A stretch of DNA of 64,000 bases from Onchidella celtica (Eukaryota; Mollusca; Gastropoda; Systellommatophora; Onchidiidae), in NCBI GenBank assembly GCA_963931925.1, contig OZ007570.1, forward strand, positions 26,525,804-26,589,803, written 5' to 3'. The notes beneath the pieces were generated by a model. It made no database searches. It was not told where the DNA came from and worked only from the letters and a program-made list of their open reading frames with translations. The position numbers and the translations under genes are program-made. Position 1 is the first letter of the stretch, and every line of letters starts with the position of its first letter. This document shows positions 34,197 through 46,400 of the stretch, piece after piece.

Positions 34197-35448
34197 TTAT
34201 TCGCAGACGTCTGCAAATAGGATTAGAATCTTATTTGCAGATGGATTTTTGGTTTGTGATTTTTATTTAGGAAGAGCTCCTTAAAATGGCGTTCAGTCAC
34301 CAAAACAATTTTGATGGCTATAGAGCTGTTTATGGGATACAAAATCGCCCAAGTACCATAACAAGCAGGCGAGAACCAAAGCTCTCTGAATTTTAGCCAG
34401 TGATAAAAGCCTAGAAAGATCAGATTAACATCACAAACAGACATCGAAAAGCTGAAACGAACAATTCCTTCGCTCAACGAGTGCAAGACCAGCGGCGGCC
34501 ACCCGAGCGTCCATATCAATCACATGACAAAAACAAACGGTGCACATCACTTCTCATTCAGAAAACGGACCAAAGTAAACAAACAACATGTCGAGGGGAA
34601 ATCAGAAAGCCAGAGGAGTTCGTCCTCCATTGCCACTCATTCCTCTTTTCTATTCCAAAAACCTACCAGAAGTAAACGTGCCTGCCGAGCTGGGGGTGGG
34701 GATTCGAGGCTCTGTAAGATCTGACTTTTTTTTTGGTCACCTTTTTCGGTGTTTTCCCCCACTGATCGTCGTTGCTTTGCTCCAGAGTATAATATTGTGA
34801 CTAGAATTTTTAAAATATTTTTTACAATTTTTTTTAGATGAATTATTATTATAAGCCAATTTTGTCGGGTGTGAAACCACAGAGAAAGTCAGACAGAGCA
34901 AATAAAAATGAATTAAACTTCCATGGAAATGAAAAAACAGTAATAAAACAAAACATGACAAATAGATCCAGGTCAACTGGGGAGAGAGATGAGCTGTTCT
35001 GTTCACACTGACTAAAAGAAATCATTTAGATCTACATGTTTAAAATTTGATTTACATTTTTATTTCTGTCCCGTTCAATGAACAGGAATAAATAAAATGA
35101 ACATCAATAAGAATAATCTGGAGCACATTAGTAACATTGATTAAATTCCCCACGACATCAATTTTGCAAAATCCTTTAAAAAAAATATTTTTCCGTAAAA
35201 ATGAGCAATCCTAGGTTTAAAAAAAAAAATGCTCCGGTGTGGGATTGAACCCGATATGGATCGGACCCTCCGACTGCTAACCACAGATGCTTGCCGTTGC
35301 GCCATCGCAGACTGCGGGATGCAGGAGAACTTTTTCACAGTAGACATCACAAAACCAAGAAACCCCCCATCTGCAAATAAGATCAGGATCTTATTCGCAG
35401 ATGTCTATGAATAAGTTCGGGGCTCTTATTCGCAGATGTCTGCGATAA
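34197..35448. mobile_element. Element bounded by repeated TTATTYGCAGAY motifs
   Basis: The left end is TTATTCGCAGACGTCTGC followed within 20 bases by CTTATTTGCAGATGG. The right end has the inverse arrangement: CCATCTGCAAATAAGATC, then CTTATTCGCAGATG twice, ending TCTGCGATAA. A perfect-looking hairpin occupies 35368-35403. About 1.15 kb of non-coding DNA lies between, including a tRNA-like segment at 35230-35310. This is a non-autonomous element with multi-copy terminal motifs; I cannot assign its superfamily. Confidence 0.6.
35230..35310 (-). repeat. tRNA-like segment with A and B boxes
   Basis: On the minus strand TGGCGCAACGG matches the RNA polymerase III A box and GGTTCAATCCC the B box, 41 bases apart. 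The outer bases do not form a tRNA acceptor stem, so this is a tRNA-derived sequence, not a functional tRNA. A T-run follows on the minus strand and could end transcription. Confidence 0.55.
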
Positions 35449-35454
35449 GCACTT

Positions 35455-36172
35455 CATTTTGAAAATAACTCACAGAAAGGCAGATAAATGAGGTTTAATT
35501 AAATGTACTTTTCATCGTGTTTCAAGTTAAAATTCCCTTGAAAATCATTTGTTGAAAAGTTTGTATACCGAGAAACTGGTGGAAAATTTAATAGATCAGA
35601 ATCTAAATTATACGTAAATAAACCTCAGCCTTTGTATTATAAGAGGATGCCAAGATCAGACATCGGGCAAAGCGCCAACTGTTTTTAAAGGCCCACCCAA
35701 TGCTTGATTTCACCACCTTTGTCCGACACTCAATGGTGACATGGTTGACCTCCTTTTCAAATAAAAATAAAATAAAAACATTATTTTTGTCTCCCCTGCA
35801 AGAGTCCACAAAAAAATGACGTTGGATGAAGTATGCTGACTAAAAAAAAGTAAAATGAGATGCTTGTATTATATTTGTACCCCTTGAAAAAAAGTGAGCG
35901 TAATGTACACTCTCTTGGCTTGGAAACTAAGAATTTTTAATGCCGTGACTCAATAAACCATCTTTTTAGGGGCCGTCAAAGTTGGACAATCTTGCAAATT
36001 TGCAAAAAGTAGCAAATTCGGGGTGTTTTTCACTTTTGAAAATGCCTTAACTTTCGTAACCTTTAAGCCAGAATAATAAATTTGGTATCAAAATTCTTGG
36101 AAAAGCAAATTCCATCAGATTAGACAATAACTAGTGAGATGTGATAAAAAGTAAAAATCAGTTTGGACTATC
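35455..36172 (+). repeat. TIR repeat family A, copy 4 (3' part)
   Basis: It matches copy 3 from its internal ACAGAAAGCCAGATAAATGAG block to the right end, AAAATCAGTTTGGACTATC. The left third is missing, and it abuts the element ending at 35448. Confidence 0.75.
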
Positions 36173-36571
36173 TATTATCAAAGAAAAAACCAACAAAATT
36201 ATAATTCTCAAGGAAAATCAAAACAACCACAGCTTGTATAAGCTAATCTCATTAATTATACAAATGTGAGAATTATGTAAGTAAATGCATATTCCTGTAT
36301 TTGTCATTTTGTGAATACTCAAAATGGCAAGGATGGATGTAAAAAAAACTCTCCAGTAGAACATGAAAATTGCTTGGTTAAAATTAGGTCTAACGTAACC
36401 ACATAACATAACAGATACTTTGGTGAACATCAAAGGCGGAATTTTCCAGGATCGAGAAAAAGGCTTTAAAGATTTTACAGATCCCTTGTCCTTGTCGCTT
36501 CAGGACAAGTGTTTGTCAGTGGGTTAAAGTGTATTTATATAAATGCTTTTGGACTTGGTCCCAAAAATTAA

Positions 36572-37662
36572 CCCTCATCCTGCGGGAGGCCACTATATTG
36601 GCCTCCCCGCGCAACATGCGAGGCCAATACTGTGGCCTACATACTGCAAACCGGGTCCTGCTGGAGGCCAATATATTGTGGGGCAGCGCTGCTCCTCGTG
36701 TTTTGTTTATTCGGTTGCCGTGACTATTGTTTTTTTTCACATTTTTTTCCACACTATTTTCGCGTGTTTATCTATCCTGTCACCCTTACAATAATTATCT
36801 AACAACATGGTGTCGTGAGATTGCGTTTATTACGACGCAACTATTCGTCATATTCATGTAATGGTACTGACGGTCTGAAGTTCGAACAGGGGAAAATCTT
36901 GGGGAAACTTTTACTTTGATGCTGGTTGTCATCTACATGTGAAATGAGAAGAAAGGGGCCATGTGTGTATTTGAGAAACCGTACTATGTCTGTAATTATG
37001 AATTTCGATGTAATACTAGGGCATGCTGCATAAGGGCATCTGTCGGTAGGTTTTTCATCAGGGAAAACTGGGAGAATAGACCAACTTTGTTGTTGGTCAT
37101 TGTCTTTATTTGATGTGGTAATTAGAGAAATATTGTGTTGCTTTGATTAAACCACTTTTCACTACATGTATGTACTCTATGCGCTGGAAATCAAATCTCT
37201 TGTTAAAACTAAAATCATAGTACGTGGAAGCTTTACATAGTAGAGGAGGGAGAAGGCAATGCCACGATACAAGTGGTTAGTAAATTAATCGCCTGGCTTA
37301 AAAAATAATTTGTTCACCTGAATGGCCTGACTTAGGGAGAGAAAAAGCGTAAAGGTCTTGGGAAAATGATAAAATGTGTGTTAAACGGCATGTAAATGCA
37401 GAAAATTCTTGAGATTGGGCCTTCCATTTAACAATAGAACTTACTGGATCATCACAAGTACTTTATCCAAATATCACAGGGGTCACTTAAGATTTATCCA
37501 CCACTACTGTTGTTATTGCGTCTTAATGTAAACACGATACACGTGTTCAAAAGGACCCGACCACCGAGGTTATCGGCAACACGCGAACCATCGGCTGACT
37601 GGCCGCTGGTTATCCCCGCACGGGGTGTTACATGGACTAGTCCACTCAACGTGGGATGAGGG
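36572..37662 (+). mobile_element. piggyBac-like MITE, intact empty copy
   Basis: TTAA flanks both ends (36568-36571 and 37663-37666). The left end is CCCTCATCCTGCGGGAGG, and the right end inverted begins CCCTCATCCCACG. TTAA target and CCC ends are the hallmarks of piggyBac elements. Near the left end are short inverted blocks (GAGGCCACTATATTGGCCTC and GAGGCCAATA...). There is no transposase. The element at 45344-50939 is a second copy in the opposite orientation. Confidence 0.85.
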
Positions 37663-37666
37663 TTAA

Positions 37667-38840
37667 TGCCTAAAGATGCAGTCACTGTAGAAATTCAACA
37701 AAAATATATTGCATTGATAAATACAGATCATCAGGTTAAATCAAGATGAGTGGGCTATAAAATATGTATAACATATTTACAATTCATGAGATTTTTCACC
37801 TAGCATTGTTCCATGATCATCTGAACCAGATTTATCATTCTTCAACTGGTTATAATTATTGAATGTCACCATGCTCTGAAATTTAAACAAACATAATAAA
37901 CAAACAATTTGATAACAAATGATGGTCCCTTGTGCCAGTCTAGTTCATGATCCACTTCAGCAATATCATTCTACAGACATCGTACTTAATTACAACTACA
38001 AAAGTGGAATCATTTTGTTTTTGTTTCATGTCAGTTTCCTTAACAAATTTTATAGCTTTATAATTCACATAAATGAATCTTGATCAATGAATCAAATTAA
38101 CTATGAATATGAGCCTTCGTAACTTATAGCTGCCCTTACAAGACCTGAAATCCTTCCAGTGAAACTTAATAATTCATAACAAAAACATGTATATTATATA
38201 AATCACAGTCAATGAAAGGATAAATGAATGCAAAAATAATCCAGTTATCCATAATGTTGTTCGTAAAAACATGAAATTAAATGATTAGAAACTTGATCAC
38301 AGATCCAGTTCCTGGGGTAAAAATTAGGTGCTGACTTTCAAAATGCACTAAACAGACTTACTGAAATTTCAGCTACCTGATTTTTCTTTTTTTTGTAAAG
38401 ATCTTAAAGTCCTGTAAGTCTTTAGAGATTACAGTTTCAGAAGATCTTTACATCTATGAAATTCAAATAAAATTTGATGTTATATAAGATGTATAAATTT
38501 ATACAGATTTTAAAAATAAACATAATTATCACACAACTTGCTGGTCACAGTATGAAAACATCAATCCCTCTGATGTTTTATAAAGCAGTAGATAAGGACG
38601 GGCATTAAAAAGAGCTACTTGAGGATGAGTTTTCACCTAAAAAAAAAACCAGCAGCTGCAAATGGTCAAGTCAATCACTTACATCAAGGAAAAAATTGAA
38701 ATTGGTGACACACAGAGAGAAACAATAAATCAGAAAAAAAATTCGGTTCCTAGGTCTCCTTCCATACTCTTTTCTTAACCCTGCACAAAAATATGCATGT
38801 GTTTTTTTTGGTATTTATGTCCACAAACACACTATATATA
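37667..38840. other. AT-rich stretch, no gene recognised
   Basis: No coding or mobile feature is supported between the piggyBac-like MITE and solo LTR 2. Confidence 0.4.
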
Positions 38841-38845
38841 CATGT

Positions 38846-40081
38846 TGTCGCGATGTGGGTTACATGGGGATATTTCGACTGACACTCTTTCGAGGTCCGC
38901 TCCCACAATCGACGAACACACAAAAATAAATACTTGCACTCTAAAAACTAAATAAATCAATTGCTTTCAATTTTAGCAGAACTGTAGGGCAGTTTAATTA
39001 CAGGAATTAATGTAACAAATATAATTATAAATATAAATATCAATTCAAAGGCAACTGAATCTAACTAATGGAACTACAGCTTTTATAAAGACTAACGTAT
39101 TCAATCTAACTACTTGCAGGTCATATGAGTTATATGGCAAAAAGAATCCGCGCACGTGGCGACGGATATAACAGTTTAAATTCTATTAATTCAATGAGAC
39201 ATGTTATGATATGGACATTTCCTCTAGACACGCCATGGAGAATGCTTGTACAACCATGCCTTGTCTGGCGGTAGCTCTGAAACTGTCTTCAAAAGTAAGT
39301 AGAACGGTTCACTTTCATCATTACAAATTAGTATGGACTCTCACCATGCGGCCCTCACTAGGAGTGAGAGCGCTGGATGTAAACGCTGTGGGTTTATATC
39401 AAACCAAGTAGCTTAGGCTCTGGAGCTTTAAATCAGGCTCCTCACAATGGACTGCTCAACTGCGTCTCTATGTCCCTCATCTGGCTGAGGACTATCGCCG
39501 ACCACCTCGTAAATGGATTGTCTACATGTGGCCCAGAACTAAGTTCTGTATGGCCTTAAATACTGGTCTGCATCTGCAGCTTACCGTCTAATTCCTGGAT
39601 TGTGATTGGTGCAACCACTTCTAGCTCAGCTGCCGAACTGAGTTATTTTAAGTAACAGCCCTACGCAACGACCTTGGGTCGACATCAAAGGTCGAATTAC
39701 TTCATACAATATAATGTAATTTTATAGCAATAAATTCTTAACATGTTCAAAACCCCGAGCTTTTACTCTGGATCACGGTATTTTCTGTACGTCAACAGAC
39801 GTCTCAATAACATTTAATTCCTACTCACCCCTTCCCTCTTTACTAAACCTAGTTCAAAACACGAGATATATCAAGTGCTCAGTCATGCACACCTACGCTG
39901 TCCGTCTATCCTTCCCCACATCTTCTGTCTATCTATTATAAAAAAAACTGTTCAAAACAACTTGTTTACGAGACCAAGTTATGCTGGCTCGCACAATAAT
40001 TACGTTTGTAAAAATTACTCACTGCTCTCTCACAAAAATTTAGTCAGTGGAAACATTTATGAATTAAATCTGTTCTTGACA
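38846..40081. mobile_element. Solo LTR 2 with CATGT duplication
   Basis: The element starts TGTCGCGATG and ends TTCTTGACA (TGTC...GACA). CATGT lies directly on both sides (38841-38845 and 40082-40086), a perfect 5-bp target-site duplication. Length 1236 bases matches the other two LTRs. A TTTATAAAG near 39085 and an AATAAA near 39731 suggest plus orientation, weakly. No gag, pol or primer-binding site is adjacent. Confidence 0.7.
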
Positions 40082-40496
40082 CATGTATGATTTCACCCTT
40101 TCACTGTCCATTGTCCATCCACTGCAGGATGTTGTCCTCCAACAATGACTTCCATTCCATGTCTTCCCCATCCATGTTGTTCCCCATCTCTTTTTAATAT
40201 CATCCTGACATACATGATCACTTCTACCAAAACACCCAACTCAAAAGGGGGTGGCCAAGTACTGCAGGAATGTGAGAGGTTATGCATAAGCCAGGCTGGA
40301 CCTATTACCTTTTCTTTAAGTCGATATGACATACAAATAATAACATAGTGTTATTTCACCCTTCACATTTTTCTACTGCATGAAACTAAGTCAGGGGTCT
40401 GCATGACAGATTTCTTCAGAGGTCTAGAAATGGAAAATGTTACAATAAAATTACATGTATAGATAAATGCAACTGAATCTGTCATCTGTGTAGTCA

Positions 40497-43400
40497 TCAC
40501 CAAACAAAGGCTGCTTTGGCTTGTTTGACAGATCTCTGAATATGAGCCAAATTGTCGTGACAAATATGCGTAGTATGTTGTATCACTGCTCGGTTCCTCT
40601 CCACCTGTATAGCCTTGGTCTGAAGATCACTGCTTGTGACTGTGATGATGTTGGTTGATTTTGGTGCTGGGACCTCATACTGCTCACACAACTTCTCCAC
40701 TTTGGTATCAATTTGTTTCAGTTTGGACTGTGCCAGGGGGAACTCGATCAGCATTGCCTTGGTCACAGCAGCATACTAGGAGTAGGAGAAACAATACACG
40801 TAACAAGTTATAAGAAGGTTATTATTTGCACGTGCAGCACTCCAATCCAATGACGTACACTAAGGAGCTGAACTACAACTAAAAACAAGATTTAACATAA
40901 GATCAATTTATCTTGCTCCCACTCACACACATTAACAAGACTTAATCTACTGGCATCCTCAACCTCTGAGACCAAAAGGGACATCATTCAAAGAAAACAC
41001 TCCTAAACAATTCAGTTTTTCAAATGTGATGATATTCGGACTTTCCCTGGTGTCAACAACACTTATGTTGTTCCACAATTTAGGCCCACCAACAGAAAAA
41101 GCCTGTTCACTAAGTGGCAATCTTACTGCTGTGACATTTCCCTCCCATTAAAATAAAAGAATGTCACACATTATCATAACATACGTCTCTCCCGAATATA
41201 AACTTGACAGAATGTACTTAGTATTGATATGAGGAGAACAAAAGAAAGTCTATGCCCCACATAATTTTGTTTGAAACTAGGGCAAATATGAAAACTGACC
41301 TCTTTGTTGAAGGTCTTGATGGTGTATCTGATTGTCTTGTCAAGCTCAGCATCCTCCGTGCTTGCTTTAACTTCTAGTACACAAAAGTCATCTTGCAGAG
41401 TCAGCTGAGAGCAAGAAATGGACAGAATCAATGGTCTCTAATAATGCAGTATTGACATTTCTTCAGAATGTCATCATTACTTCAATATTCATAAGTCTGC
41501 CAAAGCTCATTCAGCTCTACACCTAATTTTACTCTTATTCTATTTAACCAAACATTTTCTTAGGTCAATTTAATAACTACATATCTTAATCTTTACTCAC
41601 ATTTTTTCTGTCAAGATATCACTGTCATAGTTAGCCCCATTTATGGAAGCACTGTCACTCTACATTCCACTGCAGTGCAAAATGTATTGTTTGACAGTGG
41701 CAATATCAAAATCCTCACTGGGCTAAAGCTTTTGAAATTGAACGTAGTATTCATATTCTCTGGAAACTTATGTTCTTACTGGGCTGTGATAGTTTTCATG
41801 TTCCATTCACTTTGCATGATGTTTGTCCTCCATTGCAGGACTTTGCACGTTATTCCCATTTTTTTTTTTCCAGTAAAATGAGAACATCATTTACCCAGAT
41901 ACCTCTTGCATTTGCCATGTTTCCCAATAATGGATACGTAATTCAGAATTCTCCACCTTTGCAAGCAGAAGTCTTTTTTTATTACGCCACCTACAGTAAT
42001 TGAATTTTGCATGTATTTTTCAAATACAGTGGAGGGTGTTCTTAAGTTTGGATTTTTTTTATTGGTTTTGTTTTTCAATCTTTTTGAGTTTGCTTTGTGT
42101 CATTGACTGCTCCCCCCCGATCCCTTTCTTTCACGAGCACATAACCCGTGGCGTGAACACTATGTGCCAGCTGATATAAACTACTCAACATGCTCGTTGT
42201 TAAGTTACACCACAGGAATACCTGCTACAAAGGTAGCAGTGACGGGGAAAGTGATAAGGCAGGGCAGTGGTTGGGGGTCTGCACGGAGCACGGCTTTTAT
42301 GCTTGTAATAGATCTATAAACCTTTGGTAAACTTTCATTCCTCTATTATTAATGAGTGGGACATGAAAACTATCACGACCCAGAAGGAACATAAGTTTCC
42401 AGAATATAACAATATGTTTAATTTTCTTCACATTTGCACATCTGTGAGGAAGGTTTTGCAAAAACAATAAGTTTTAGCCTTTCCTGCCCATTTTAATTGC
42501 TTCCCAAGCCCTAGGACAGTCCATAGTCTATCAGTGCTCATTTCGTTGGAACAAACATTTTCATTAAGATAGGGGGAAAAAAAGAAATAACTAAATGATG
42601 AAACAGTTTTGCTTACTTTCAGCTTGAGGTCCATGGAACTTAATTTATCCCTCAGTGCCACTAAACAGTTTTGCATGCTGGCCTCTTTAGTGGTCTCTAT
42701 CACACCAATATCCACACACTGCTCTGCAAATTTAGTCAACGAGTCATCCTGATAATGCTGAAGTGATGTCACACGATAAATGATTTCCTCGGCTTTGGTG
42801 AATTCTGCATCAATCTGTGAAATTTAACACATATTTATAATAGGAATAAATGCCAACTTGAACATTTTTCTTCAAAAAAAAAACATGTCATTCGATGATT
42901 CAAAGACAATGTATTTCATATGACACTACACACAACGTCAAGCTGCTTCAACCTGTAATATAAGTGTTATTTTGTCTGACTCACCATTTTGTACAAACAG
43001 CAACAAATTTGGGAATCATTAAAATATTATTTGTAGGTAGACCAAACTGCCCAGCTAAAGGGGAGAAATCTCATTTTGGCATAATTTTAGGCCAACATTA
43101 TAAGGCTACTACAGCTGTGTGTTTATGTAAAACGGCATGCGTCCTACATCAAAATAAAGTTTAATTCTTCCTCTGTCAAAAAATACTATCTTTCGTATCG
43201 TTTAATGTGTATGGCTGTGCGTGTTTATTGCTTGAACAAGACATAGTCTTACCGTTTTCACCCTGAGCTGCGCGTAACAATTTGACCCCCTCATAATAAA
43301 GGATCGCAGAGCGTCGCGCTGATGTAGGGCACGTATTTGAAAATATCTCACACAGAAAGCCAGACGAATGAGATTTAGTTCAATGTATCGTGTTTTGAGT

Positions 43401-46400
43401 TGAAATTCCTTTAAAAATCATTTGTTGAAAAGTTTGTTGACCAAGAAACTGGTGGAAACTTTAATAGCTCAGGATCAAAATTATATATATGCAAATGAAC
43501 CTCAGTCTTTGTGATATAAGGGTATGCCAAAATCAGACATGGGGTATGTTTTGGCGCAAAGCGCCCACTGTTTGATTTCGTCACCTTTAACTGACTCCCA
43601 GTGCTAGGTCAATGGTGGAATACGGCTGACCTCCTTTTCAATTAAAAAAAACAAAAAACATTATTTTTGTCTCCCATGTAAGAGTTCCAAAAAAAAAAAA
43701 AAAATCAGCCATAACGTACACCCCCTTGGCTTGGAGACAGAGAATTTTCAAAGGCTTGACTCGATAAACAATCATTCTATGTATGGTCAAAGTTGGACTA
43801 TCGTGCAATTTGCAAACGGTAGCAAATTCGAGGTGTTTTTTCACTTTTGAAAATACCATAACTTTCAAAAACTTTAAGCCAGAATAATAAATTTGCTTTC
43901 AAGGTTCTTAGAAAAGCAAGCTCCATCACATTAGACAATAACTGATGAGTTATGATAAAAAGTAAAAATCAGTTTCAACTACCCATTATTAGCCTTTCTC
44001 TAAATTAGCAGAAACAAAGGTGTAACATAAAATGCAACAATACTTGGAAAGATGTATTTTAATTTATGCAGCAAAATAAACAATCTTTAAAGAGGGTTTC
44101 AAAATCCCAACTTCACAGATTGATGTAAAGTAGTTACATGTAGATAAATACAAACTGTGTATTCCCAGTATGAAAGTGAACATACATCATTATCTCAAAG
44201 ATCTTGGTTTGCAACACATCTTCACTGTGAGGAATTTTGTTATTCAATTTACCCCAAATGGTAATTTACTACCACTTCCTCTACGAGTAAATCTGACCAC
44301 AATTTTATGTTGCTGGAAATATCAAATGCTGTTTGTCTTTCCCTTTTCTTTCTATAAATTCGAATAAATTTTGCCAAACAAATAGTATATTTTACTTTTC
44401 CTGGCTGTGTCTCTAAACAAAGGACACTTCCTAACCCAGTCGTGCTGTGTTCTCACTAAAGAGGGCATGGCCTAAATGTAGTCTCTATCGGATTCCCTCT
44501 CAAGCGGCAAATGAACAGCACATGAGGAAAAAAAACACTCAGGAGGCCAGGTGGAGGGTACAATTAGTATCAGGGGTCCAGGTCTGAGAGAGTTAACAAA
44601 TGATTCAATTCTATGATTGCAATGATGGATGACATTTTTTAGCTAAATCTCACCTCTTCAATCCCAATGCTCCGTAGTTGAGGTTTATGTTCATAGCGTG
44701 GCCTTTTGGTTTTCGCAATTTTTTCTGCCACTTGCCATCGTCTCTCCACATAATGTTTCTCAAGTATATGCCGCAGGAAGTTCTGTATGGCTGCATGTAC
44801 CGACAGATCATTGGCTTTGGCTGAGACCATCACACTAAGGGAAATGCAGAAAATTATGACTTTTTGATAAAAAACAACTGCAATAAATTATCTAACAAAT
44901 TATGGAACATCCTCATATAATAAATAAAGAAAAAATGTTGATTCAATTTGATTAATCAATAATGTGGCTTACATAATAGTAATGACATAAAAACTTTAAA
45001 AAAAAACAACATAAAGCTAACCTAAAAATCTGATAAAATATTTTTTTACAAAATAATAAACAATGTAAAACCTTCTTTAAAAAGAAAGAAATATAAAATT
45101 AACACGCAAATCTATGTAATACAGAAAATAGTACGTTTCTTCAAAAAAAATTAATACAAAGGTATAAAACAGAACCAACTACGATACAATAAATGTGTGT
45201 CCCTTGACACATGTTAAATGGGAACTCATCATCGCCAGAAAAGATCTGTCACAGCCAATTTTTAAGGTCAAGCAAACTGAACTTTGTACATCTTTCCAAA
45301 AAAGAAAAAGCGCAGCCTGAGAACAAGTCCTGCTAAGAATTAACCCTCGTCCCACATTGGGTGAACTCGTCCTCATAACGCCCCGTGTGGGGATAGACAG
45401 TGGCCAGTCAGCCGATCATTCATGTGTTGCCAATAACCTCGGCGGCCGGGTCAATCGGGTCCTTTTGAACATGTGTATCATGTTTACTTTAGGACGCAAT
45501 AACAACAATAGTGGTGGATAAATCTTCAGTGACCCATATGATATTTGGATAAAGTACTTGTAATGATAATAATAATTATGCAGTAAGTTCTATTGTTCAA
45601 TGGAAGGCCCAAAATCAAGAATTTTCTGCATTTACATGCCGTTTAACACACGTTTTATCATTAACTCAAGACCTCTGTGCTTTTTCTGTCCCTAAGTCCG
45701 GCCATTCAGGTGAACAAATTATTTTTTAAGCTAGGCGATTAATTTACTAACCACATGTATCGTTCTACGCCCGTGCAGATGCGGGGCTCTCTTGCAGAAG
45801 AGGGACAGCAAAGAATACATCTGACGTGATACTGCGTGTCGTAAGAGGCGACTAAAGGTGCAAAGGTCCTGGTCTCCCGAGAAGAGCCAGTTGGCGGTGG
45901 GCCAACTACCCACCCTGTAAAAATAAACCAGTTACAGAAACACAAGCAAATACTTTAAATCAGTCTTTTATCTTGGGAGAAGGGGGAGCATCTGCACCTG
46001 TAGATTCAATGAAGGACAATGGACAAAGCCGAAAGGACTCCACTGGCCTGACTGCTCCTGCATCAAACAAGTCACTCCGGATTGCGTCGTGGAATGTCCG
46101 CTCCATGTATGAAGCAGGAAAGAGTGCCCAGGTTACAATGGAGATGAGGCGATACAGACTGCACATACTTGGAGTTAGCGAGACCCGCTGGATACAGTCC
46201 GGACTGAAACAACTTAATTCTGGAGAAAAGATTTTGTATTCTGGAAGGGAGGACAAAAAGCATACAGAAGGAGTAGCGATCATCTTGAGCAAGCACGCCC
46301 AAAGGTCACTGAGGGGATGGGAACCCTACGGAAGGAGAATTATATTGGCATCATTTACTACAAAGAACAAGAACATCAACATGAACATTGTGCAGATATA

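Noticed and set aside
35230-35310. Functional tRNA gene
   Set aside because: A and B boxes are present, but the ends do not pair into an acceptor stem.
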